A DNA stretch of 64,000 nucleotides from Bradyrhizobium sp. DOA9 (GTDB lineage Bacteria; Pseudomonadota; Alphaproteobacteria; Rhizobiales; Xanthobacteraceae): positions 4,329,725 to 4,393,724 of the forward strand of contig NZ_DF820425.1 in assembly GCF_000617845.2 (NCBI RefSeq), in the 5' to 3' direction. The notes beneath the pieces were generated by a model. It did not search any database and was not told the DNA's origin. It saw only the letters and a list, made by a program, of their open reading frames with translations. Below are positions 57,808 through 64,000 of this stretch, piece by piece. Position 1 is the first letter of the stretch. The number at the start of each line of letters is the position of its first letter. The position numbers and the translations under genes are program-made.

Positions 57808-58100
57808 GGTCGGACGTGCTTAGCAATTTTCTTGGGCGGATGCGGGGCCGGGATAAAGCGCCGCCGCAGGCCAAAGCGGAAGCAAAAGCTGACCGCTATC
57901 AACCGCTCAGTTAAAATGGTGGATGATTAGCAGCCGCAGCATGCGCCGCGCTTGACTGGATTTTGGCGGAGCTCGCTCGTCGCAAAGGGGCCGCGGTCGC
58001 GCCATGGAAAAATCCTGAAACCCGTGAACCCTGAGGGCTGGCGCGCAGACCTATGGGGAGGCGCGCGAGATGACGCACGCTGTTGGCATTGGGCTCGGCC

Positions 58101-58220
58101 CTAAACCAGCAGGAGGTAGACCAGCGCAACCAAGGCCGCCCCAACGCCCGTGACCATCAGGGCGTAATCGGTGCGGAGGTCGTCCTGCACGTCGAATGAG
58201 GTTTGGGTCTCTTTGCTCAT
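58101..58220 (-). CDS. Small tail-anchored membrane protein
   Basis: A 39-residue protein starting MSKETQTSFDVQDDLRTDYA and ending in a C-terminal membrane helix (LMVTGVGAALVALVYLLLV). It starts 34 bp from a perfect CRP-type site on the opposite side. No family is known to me. The 293 bp upstream of dnaB up to here (57808-58100) show nothing I can name. Confidence 0.5.
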   Translation of the reverse strand: MSKETQTSFDVQDDLRTDYALMVTGVGAALVALVYLLLV

Positions 58221-58253
58221 GGCGACTGTCTAAGCCAGGCCCGACTGGACTTA

Positions 58254-58269
58254 TGTGAAACAGATCACA
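58254..58269. promoter_or_regulatory. CRP/FNR-type operator
   Basis: TGTGAAACAGATCACA fits the CRP consensus TGTGA-6-TCACA perfectly, and an A/T pair flanks it (positions 58253, 58270). It lies between a small minus-strand gene (34 bp away) and a small plus-strand frame (90 bp away). The binding protein is not encoded here; the site is unlike the FixK box (TTGAT-4-ATCAA). Confidence 0.7.
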
Positions 58270-58358
58270 TCTCCCCGGATTCTTTCGGGGGTCATGCCGG
58301 AACAGGCAGATGGGCAGGGGGTTATCTCAGCCCCGCCGACAGGGATACGAGGCGAGCG

Positions 58359-58565
58359 ATGCAGCCAGAACGGCAGCACCAGAATTGGCGAAGCGATGCC
58401 GGCAGCCGGCTTTGGCTGTCGGGGCTCATCGCGGCCATGAAGCACGCGGAGCGGCCCGAGGTGCGGCGCCAGCCGGTCGCCCCCGAAATCATGCTGGAAT
58501 TGCGGGCGCAATTGGCGTTAACGGCGTCTTTCCGCACGTCCGGGATTTCGACGCTTCGTCATTAG
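58359..58565 (+). CDS. Hypothetical 68-residue protein
   Basis: A frame MQPERQHQNWRSDAGSRLWLSGLIAAMKHAERPEV... with a mixed charged composition and one amphipathic helix. It has a possible GAGGCGAG ribosome site and lies 90 bp after the CRP-type site. It converges on cfa with 9 bp between. No family recognised; support is weak. Confidence 0.35.
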   Translation: MQPERQHQNWRSDAGSRLWLSGLIAAMKHAERPEVRRQPVAPEIMLELRAQLALTASFRTSGISTLRH

Positions 58566-58574
58566 AGTTCAGAC

Positions 58575-59825
58575 TTATTCACCAGCCAACTTGAGCCTCG
58601 GCATGGCCGCGCCCTCCCGCGCCCGCAGCCGGGTTTCCTCCCGCGGGATGTAGTCGCGGGTCATCGGCACCACGCCCTGGCGACGGGTGATCTGGATCTG
58701 GAAGTTCATCATGGCTTGCTTGCGGAACGTCATCTCGCAGGCCGCGAGGTAAAATTCCCACATCAGGGCGAAGCGCTCGTCGTAGAGCTGAACGGCTTCC
58801 TCGCGCCGTGCCATGAAGCGCTCGCGCCAGGCCTTCAGCGTCTCGGCGTAGTGCAGGCGCAGAATCTCGACGTCGCAGACCAAGAGGCCTGCGCGCTCGA
58901 TCGCCGGCAGCACCTCCGAGAGGGCGGGGATGTAGCCGCCGGGGAAAATGTATTTGGCGATCCAGGGATTGGTCGAATCCGGGCCCTGCGAACGGCCGAT
59001 CGAATGCAGCAACATGACGCCGTCTTCCTTCAGCAGCTCGGCGCAGCGCTGGAAGTAGGCGTCGTAGAACCTTGCCCCGACATGTTCGAACATGCCGACG
59101 GAGACGATGCGGTCGAACGTACCTTCGACGTCGCGATAATCCTGGAGCTGGAATCTGGCCGAGCCCGTCAGGCCCTTTTCGGCGGCGCGCGCATTGGCGA
59201 CCTGCAGCTGCTCGGTCGACAGCGTGATGCCGGTGACGTCGGCACCCGCGATCTCGGCGAGATAGAGCCCGAGGCCACCCCAGCCGGAGCCGATGTCGAG
59301 CACGCGCTGGCCACTCCTGACGAGAAGCTTCGCCGCGATGTGCCGCTTCTTGGCAAGCTGCGCGTCGTCCAGCGACATCTCAGGCGTCTCGAAATAGGCG
59401 CAGCTGTATTGCTTGTCGGCATCGAGAAAGAGCGAATAGAGCCGGCCGTCGAGATCGTAGTGATGCGCGACATTTTGACGGGAGCGGGGGCGGGGATTGA
59501 ACTGCTTGAGGTGCCGCGTCAGGTAGCGCAGGCGCCACCACGGCTTTGCCCACTGCGGCAATAGGTCGGGTTGATCGAGCAGGATCGCGAGGGCATCAGC
59601 TATGGTGCCGCGCTCGACCACGAACTCGCCGTTCATGTAGGCCTCGCCAAGCCCGAGTTCGGGATTGATGAGGACCTTCCGCTCGGCGTCCGCGGTAACG
59701 AAGCGGACTGCGACCGGCTCGCCGGAGCCGTCGCCGACGGTGAACCTCGATCCGCTTGCGCCGGTCACCGTCAGCGACCCGCGGCGGATGAATTGAGACA
59801 GGAATCGACGCAACAGACGGTCCAT
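58575..59825 (-). CDS. cfa: Cyclopropane-fatty-acyl-phospholipid synthase
   Basis: A 416-residue methyltransferase that converts cis double bonds of membrane phospholipids to cyclopropane rings. The N-domain has EAYMNGEFVVE, and the SAM-binding core VLDIGSGWGGLGLYLAE, then VTGITLSTEQ, VGMFEHVG and FPGGYIPALSE. The Tyr/Glu active-site block MWEFYLAACEMTFR is C-terminal. ATG 59825 is used; GTG 59831 is an alternative. Often stationary-phase induced; no promoter element is clear here. Confidence 0.95.
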   Translation of the reverse strand: MDRLLRRFLSQFIRRGSLTVTGASGSRFTVGDGSGEPVAVRFVTADAERKVLINPELGLGEAYMNGEFVVERGTIADALAILLDQPDLLPQWAKPWWRLRYLTRHLKQFNPRPRSRQNVAHHYDLDGRLYSLFLDADKQYSCAYFETPEMSLDDAQLAKKRHIAAKLLVRSGQRVLDIGSGWGGLGLYLAEIAGADVTGITLSTEQLQVANARAAEKGLTGSARFQLQDYRDVEGTFDRIVSVGMFEHVGARFYDAYFQRCAELLKEDGVMLLHSIGRSQGPDSTNPWIAKYIFPGGYIPALSEVLPAIERAGLLVCDVEILRLHYAETLKAWRERFMARREEAVQLYDERFALMWEFYLAACEMTFRKQAMMNFQIQITRRQGVVPMTRDYIPREETRLRAREGAAMPRLKLAGE

Positions 59826-60092
59826 CGGCACTCCTCTCGGGGCAAACCCGAAAGATGCGACTACCCGGCCTTCACACCTGACGCCCAGGCGCCGCAGCAG
59901 TTCCTATGCGCTTGCATCTAAATCTAGCGAGCCGGTTCCGGCTGCGCTATTGCACTGTATTCAAAGTAGATATTCGAAAACCGCTTAATCACATCCTTGC
60001 GCGTGGACCTGCTTCCATTCGCGGCTCAATCGGTTAAAAGGTGACCGCCGCCGCACCGGATGCCGGCTGCTTCGCAGTAAAATTCAACGGAG

Positions 60093-60989
60093 ATGATGGG
60101 AATGTCGAGCCGAGCGCTCAGCCTCGCGACGGTGGTGCTTCTGATCGGCTTCGGTGCGGCCGATTCCGTTCTTGCGCAGGCGACGAACCTCGAGGCCGGC
60201 AAGACCCCGTCCCAGCTGTTCTCGCAGACCTGCAATGCCTGCCACAAGAGCCCGCGCGGACTGCTGAAGTCCGTGTCGCCCGGATCGCTGCCCGGTTTCC
60301 TGCGCCAGCACTACACCACGAGCTCGGACATGGCGGGCGTCCTCTCCGCCTATCTGATCTCGAACGGTGCCACCGACACCCGCTACCAGGCCAAGGACGC
60401 CAAGAAGGACGGCGCCTCGCCTGAACAGCAGGGCCGACGCCCGCGCGCGCAGGAGGCCGCCAGGCCCGAGGGCGAGGGCGCTACTCCTGCCGCCGAGGGC
60501 GTGCGCCAGAAGCGTGCTGCGCGGCCGGCCGAGGACGGCACGAAGCCAGATGAACAGGCTGCGCCCGAGGCCCGCAAAAGCAAGCGGCGCGCCAAGCCCG
60601 GGACTGAGGAAGCCCCGAAGGTCGATGCCGCTGCACCTGCGACCGACGACAAGAAGGGCGAGACCGCGAGGCCCGAAACCCCGAAGGCCGAGCCGGACAG
60701 CGGCAAGGCGTCCGAGAGGCCTGCCGAACCGAAACCGGATAGCAGCGCCAAGGTCGAGCCGCGCAGCAGCGAGACGCCGGCGCTGCGACCCGATCCGGTC
60801 CCGCAGGTGACGCCGGCAGCTCCAGCCGCCGCCAAGCCCGCTGAGCCGGCCGCGCCCAAGCCGGTGGAAGAGGCTGCTCCCAAACCCGCCGAGCCGGCGC
60901 CCGCGGCCAAGCCGCAGGAACAGGCCCCCGCGACCGCTGCAGCCCCGCCCGCGTCCTCCGGTCCGCCGGCCCCGCCGATCTCGCGCTAA
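60093..60989 (+). CDS. CxxCH protein with a long Pro/Ala/Lys-rich tail
   Basis: A 298-residue protein. A signal peptide (ALSLATVVLLIGFGAADSVLA) is followed by LFSQTCNACHKSPRGLL, a haem-binding CxxCH motif, within a short domain (to ~residue 105) ending AYLISNGA. The domain resembles small periplasmic cytochrome-c-like proteins, but no axial Met is obvious. The remaining ~190 residues are low-complexity (Pro, Ala, Lys, Glu), perhaps a wall-spanning or disordered linker. It is a single gene. Confidence 0.75.
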   Translation: MMGMSSRALSLATVVLLIGFGAADSVLAQATNLEAGKTPSQLFSQTCNACHKSPRGLLKSVSPGSLPGFLRQHYTTSSDMAGVLSAYLISNGATDTRYQAKDAKKDGASPEQQGRRPRAQEAARPEGEGATPAAEGVRQKRAARPAEDGTKPDEQAAPEARKSKRRAKPGTEEAPKVDAAAPATDDKKGETARPETPKAEPDSGKASERPAEPKPDSSAKVEPRSSETPALRPDPVPQVTPAAPAAAKPAEPAAPKPVEEAAPKPAEPAPAAKPQEQAPATAAAPPASSGPPAPPISR

Positions 60990-61069
60990 GGCACCCGAAT
61001 TTTTCGATCACGATGAAGGCCGCCCATCCGCGGCCTTTGCATCGTCTTGACCGCAATTAGAGTGGTGCT

Positions 61070-61086
61070 CTAGAGTAGGACTCTAG
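61070..61086. promoter_or_regulatory. TetR operator over the -10 region
   Basis: CTAGAGT-AGG-ACTCTAG is a perfect palindrome ending 8 bp before the tetR start and overlapping a probable -10 (TAGAGT, with TTGACC 18 bp upstream at 61047-61052) and the AGGAGG ribosome site. A clear autorepression layout. Confidence 0.7.
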
Positions 61087-61094
61087 GAGGCGCC

Positions 61095-61691
61095 ATGACG
61101 GCGAGCGTGCGGGACGATTTGTTGGCGGCCGGCCTTGCCGTGTTCGACCGCGTCGGCTTCGAGGCCGCGACGGTGGCCGCGATCCGCACCCGCGCGCGCG
61201 CCTCCAATGGCAGCTTCTTCCACGTCTTCGGCTCGAAGAAGGAGCTCGCCGGCGCGTTGTTTCTGGAGGTCTTGCGGCACTATCATTCCGCGGTGCTGGC
61301 CGCGCTCGATCCCGTCCCCGACGCCGAGCAGGGCATCGATCGCCTGATCCGGGCGCATCTCGACTGGGTCGTTACCTGCCGGCGCGAGGCGCGCTACCTC
61401 TTCGAGATATCGCGCAGCGAATGGGGCGAGGACGTGCGTGACGCCCAGCGGGCGCAGAATGCGCGGCTTGCCGACGGCATCGAGCGCTGGCGCGCGCCGC
61501 TGGTCGCAAGCGGCGCGCTTCTGCCGATGCCGCCGGTGATGTTCATCAGCCAGCTGATCGGTCCGGCGCAGATCTTCTGCCGCGCCTTCCTGTCGGGGCG
61601 CGACCGCACCGATCCGCGCATCGAGGCGGACACGCTGATTGCCTGCGCCAATCGTGCGCTGAGGCCGTTCGATCGCATCAACGAGCAATAA
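61095..61691 (+). CDS. TetR-family transcriptional regulator
   Basis: A 198-residue protein with an N-terminal HTH (VRDDLLAAGLAVFDRVGFEAATVAAIRTRARASNGSFFHVFGSKKELAGALFLEV). The ligand domain ends with ISQLIGPAQIFCRAFLSG. The ATG follows AGGAGG. The thioesterase gene follows 11 bp later, so they form an operon, probably controlled through the palindrome at 61070-61086. Confidence 0.9.
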   Translation: MTASVRDDLLAAGLAVFDRVGFEAATVAAIRTRARASNGSFFHVFGSKKELAGALFLEVLRHYHSAVLAALDPVPDAEQGIDRLIRAHLDWVVTCRREARYLFEISRSEWGEDVRDAQRAQNARLADGIERWRAPLVASGALLPMPPVMFISQLIGPAQIFCRAFLSGRDRTDPRIEADTLIACANRALRPFDRINEQ

Positions 61692-61702
61692 GGGGAGACC
61701 GC

Positions 61703-62170
61703 ATGCGGGCCGACGCTGATCCGGAATTTGCGCCGATTGCCGAGCGCATCCACGCCAATATCGGCCGGCAGGGTTTCATGAATCTGGTCGGCGCAAGACT
61801 CTCCGAATTGTCGCGCGGCAACTGCACCATTGCCGTGGAGCGCCGGCCGGAGCTGTTGCAGCAGCACGGCTTCTTCCATGGCGGCGTCACCGCCTTCCTG
61901 GTCGACAACGCCACCACGATCGCAGCCGCCACCTCGCGCGGCCAGCCGGCGCTGACGGCCGAATACAAGCTCAATCTGTTGTCGCCCGCGGTCGGCGAGA
62001 AGCTGATCTGCCGCGCCCGGGTGATCAAGCCGGGCCGTCAGGTCGCGGTGGTCGCGGCCGACGTGTTCTGCGTCAGCGATGGTGTCGAGAAGCATACGGC
62101 CACTGCGCTGGCCTCGATCGCGATGCTGAGCGATGACGTCGCTGCAAAAACGAAAAGCCCGGCCGCCTGA
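61703..62170 (+). CDS. Hotdog-fold thioesterase (PaaI-like)
   Basis: A 155-residue protein. LLQQHGFFHGGVTAFLVDNATTIAAAT carries the HGG motif and the active-site Asp of the PaaI/4HBT branch; ALTAEYKLNLLSPAVGEKLICRARVIKPGRQVAVVAADVF completes the fold. It hydrolyses an unknown acyl-CoA. It is the second gene of the TetR operon. Its 3' end overlaps the terminator of the opposing rplI transcript. Confidence 0.88.
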   Translation: MRADADPEFAPIAERIHANIGRQGFMNLVGARLSELSRGNCTIAVERRPELLQQHGFFHGGVTAFLVDNATTIAAATSRGQPALTAEYKLNLLSPAVGEKLICRARVIKPGRQVAVVAADVFCVSDGVEKHTATALASIAMLSDDVAAKTKSPAA

Positions 62171-62183
62171 GGCGACCGGGCTT
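62145..62183 (-). terminator. Intrinsic terminator of the rplI transcript
   Basis: AAGCCCGG (62155-62162) and CCGGGCTT (62176-62183) form a stem with inner GCC/GGC pairs. On the minus strand it is followed by TTTTCGTTTTT, so it ends the ribosomal transcript inside the thioesterase 3' end; in the plus direction the T-run is poor. Confidence 0.82.
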
Positions 62184-62205
62184 CGCTTCGCGCATGACGC
62201 GAGGC

Positions 62206-62805
62206 TTACTTCTCTTCCGCAGCCGGCGCCGGCTCGACCTCGTCGAGCCGGGCTTCCGGATCGAAGAACTCGCCGGCGGCGGCGATCGCCTCGGCGGCCG
62301 CGTCGCGATCCTCGTTGCGGGTCGAGATGTCCTCGCCGCGGTTGATGCGCTCGGCCTCGTCCTGGCTGCGCGCGACCGTCACGGTGATCTCGACCTCGAC
62401 CTCGGGATGAACGGCAACGGTGATCGAGTGCTTGCCGATGGTCTTGATCGGCGCGTCGAGCTGGATCTGCGGACGGGCGAGCGCAACGCCGTCGGCTTCG
62501 AACGCGATCACGATGTCACGCACGTTGACCGAGCCGAACAGCTGGCCGGCTTCGGAGGCCTGACGGATCACGATGATGTTCTTGCCTTCGATCTTCTCGG
62601 CGACCTTGGACGCCTCGGCCTTCGAGGCGAGGTTGCGCGCTTCGAGCTCGGCCTTCATGCCGTCATACTTGGCGCGGTTGTCGGCGGTGGCGCGCAGCGC
62701 CTTGCCGCGCTTGAGCAGGAAATTGCGGGCGTAGCCGTCGCGAACCTTCACGACTTCGCCCATCTGGCCGAGCTTGTTGACGCGTTCCAGCAAAATGACT
62801 TCCAT
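62206..62805 (-). CDS. rplI: 50S ribosomal protein L9
   Basis: A 199-residue protein, longer than E. coli L9 (149). MEVILLERVNKLGQMGEVVKVRDGYARNFLLKRGKAL is the family start, then the long helix and the C-domain with IGKHSITVAVHPEVEVEITVTVA. The C-terminal ~50 residues are acidic (EDRDAAAEA..., DEVEPAPAAEEK), typical of Rhizobiales. The ATG follows AGGAG. Confidence 0.97.
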   Translation of the reverse strand: MEVILLERVNKLGQMGEVVKVRDGYARNFLLKRGKALRATADNRAKYDGMKAELEARNLASKAEASKVAEKIEGKNIIVIRQASEAGQLFGSVNVRDIVIAFEADGVALARPQIQLDAPIKTIGKHSITVAVHPEVEVEITVTVARSQDEAERINRGEDISTRNEDRDAAAEAIAAAGEFFDPEARLDEVEPAPAAEEK

Positions 62806-62855
62806 ATTCGTTCTCCTTTTGAAGTGCTCTGTAAGGTTTCAGTTTCGGGTTGAAC

Positions 62856-63884
62856 TCAAGGGGTAGGCAGTGGTGGCGGCTGCCGGCTGCGCAGGAAGCG
62901 TTCGCGCAAGCCGAACACGGCATCCGCAAGCCCGAGCATCACCATCGCGATCACGGGCCAGCCGAACACGATGACGGCGGCGTAGGTCGAGCCGAGCCAG
63001 AACGTGCGGCCGTTCAGCGCGAGCGTCAGCGTATGCAGCACGGCGAAACCGGCCAGCGCATAGCTCATCATCAGCGCGGCGGTGGCGATCTGGGCCACGA
63101 TGGCAAGCATTCCCCCGGTGAAGCAAAAGGCGAGGGAGATGCACAGCACCACCAGCGTCATCTGCGGCAGCTCGGTGGTCTTGAGATCCGGCCAGGGACG
63201 GCGCAGCCGGCCCGACGTCGCGGTCACCTTGGCGCTGAGCCAGAGGTTGAGAGTGAGCGTCATCGTCGCGGCGACCGTGGCGGCGGCCGGAGCGATGCGC
63301 ACCAGCGCGTCGATGAACTGACTGGCTTCGCCCGAAGTTTGCGGGTCGGTCGAGCGCAGGAGGCGCATCAGGCCGCGGCGCAACGTGCCGGTAATGGTCT
63401 CCGCGTCGGTCCCAAGCGTGAGCAGAGCGGCCATCGTGGTCAGCATCGCGAAGCCCGCAATCCAGAGCAGGATACGGCCGACCGGGTACCACTCGATGTC
63501 AGGCTCCGCGGCGGGCGTGGTGCCGGTGGCAGGAGTGGCGCTTCCCACCTGCCGCCCGAGCAGGACGAGATGGCCAAGCCACCAGGCCGGCAATGCGACG
63601 GTGACGGCGAAGGCGATGCAGTAGGGCAGGCCGAACAGGGCGCCAAGGCCGATCGCGGCAGCGATGCCGCCGAGGCTCGCGCAAAGCGGCCCCCAGCCGA
63701 TCGCGGCGACCATCAGAGGGAGCGGAGCGAGATAGAACAGGACGAGCGCGATCATCGCGCCCGAAATGATCGAGGCGAACATCAGGGCCGACGCGGCGCC
63801 GGCGATCAGGGCTATCAGTCCAAAAGCCATCATCAGCTGTCCCGCTCCCTTCGAGCGGTTAGAGGCATCGTCTGCCCCAACCAT
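62856..63884 (-). CDS. DUF2232 membrane protein
   Basis: A 342-residue protein with about eight membrane helices (for example MMAFGLIALIAGAASALMFASIISGAMIALVLFYLAPLPLMVAAIGWG, GLPYCIAFAVTVALPAWWLG, LAFCFTGGMLAIVAQIATAALMMSYALAGFAVLHTLT). It belongs to DUF2232, often placed between rpsR and rplI in Rhizobiales and resembling ECF-type S components; the role is unknown. ATG 63884 is the first start; the helix region begins at Met ~18. Confidence 0.85.
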   Translation of the reverse strand: MVGADDASNRSKGAGQLMMAFGLIALIAGAASALMFASIISGAMIALVLFYLAPLPLMVAAIGWGPLCASLGGIAAAIGLGALFGLPYCIAFAVTVALPAWWLGHLVLLGRQVGSATPATGTTPAAEPDIEWYPVGRILLWIAGFAMLTTMAALLTLGTDAETITGTLRRGLMRLLRSTDPQTSGEASQFIDALVRIAPAAATVAATMTLTLNLWLSAKVTATSGRLRRPWPDLKTTELPQMTLVVLCISLAFCFTGGMLAIVAQIATAALMMSYALAGFAVLHTLTLALNGRTFWLGSTYAAVIVFGWPVIAMVMLGLADAVFGLRERFLRSRQPPPLPTP

Positions 63885-63967
63885 CGGCGACCGGACGACC
63901 CGGAAGCCTTATGAGTTCGAAACGTCGCGACCGGCGGCGCTAACCGCCGCCGGCCGAATTGCTCGTG

Positions 63968-64000
63968 TCAGCGAATAACGTAGGGCAGCAGGCCCAGGAA
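63968..64000 (-). CDS. rpsR: 30S ribosomal protein S18, C-terminal end, partial
   Basis: The last ten residues FLGLLPYVIR and the stop codon are visible before the right window edge. RFLGLLPYVIR is the conserved C-terminus of Rhizobiales S18. Its position upstream of DUF2232 and rplI is the known rpsF-rpsR-DUF2232-rplI order. Confidence 0.85.
   Translation of the reverse strand, partial: FLGLLPYVIR

Noticed and set aside
1..64000. Insertion sequences, prophage or integrative element
   Set aside because: No transposase, integrase, phage gene or target duplication was seen. The repeats are short palindromes of the REP type.

Overview
The window is a compact, high-GC chromosomal segment from an alphaproteobacterium of the Rhizobiales, most likely a Bradyrhizobium or close relative. 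This rests on the protein types, the linked rpsR - DUF2232 membrane protein - rplI genes, the cvpA-purF and dnaB-alr pairs, and several families of dispersed palindromes. There are no rRNA genes, canonical tRNA genes, CRISPR arrays, insertion sequences or phage genes. The left edge cuts guaA (GMP synthase) and the right edge cuts rpsR (ribosomal protein S18).

Layout. 1-16 kb: an accessory-rich stretch of regulators and small enzymes. It holds an orphan antitoxin, a NylB-like serine hydrolase, AraC, ArsR, TetR and MarR regulators, four cupin or stress proteins, a deformylase-like protein lacking metal ligands, the divergent ohr/ohrR pair, a ThDP enzyme and an overlapping DUF2892-ECF sigma pair. 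16-20.3 kb: an RNA-repair and RNA-surveillance locus, the main discovery here. RtcB (RNA ligase) and a Ro60-like TROVE protein (Rsr) lie in one direction, preceded by a tandem array of four Y-RNA-like, tRNA-mimicking noncoding RNAs, a degenerate fifth copy, and a separate structured RNA with an intrinsic terminator. 20.3-31 kb: DUF429, GST, CsaA-like and ArsC-like proteins, a complete branched-chain-amino-acid-type ABC transporter (ATPase, ATPase, binding protein, permease, permease), a Pho-box-preceded DUF47-Pit phosphate uptake pair, and a guanidinium exporter behind a guanidine-II riboswitch.

31-48 kb: housekeeping genes (prfC, der, purF, cvpA, radA) mixed with transport and lipid genes. 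47.5-54 kb: a solute-binding protein translationally coupled to a GGDEF-EAL protein, a TauE-type exporter, and a MarR regulator divergent from a double-barrel outer-membrane protein. 54-64 kb: xthA, alr, dnaB, cfa, a CxxCH protein, a TetR-thioesterase pair and the rpsR-DUF2232-rplI genes.

In the RNA locus, Rsr would bind the Y-like RNAs and RtcB would rejoin cleaved RNAs. Each RNA can be folded with a covarying terminal stem, a 6-bp hairpin with a ten-base loop, a T arm, a sealed acceptor-like stem and, in the best copies, a D arm. That equals a tRNA opened at the anticodon and closed at the acceptor. All function statements rest on reading motifs by eye; no database search was run.
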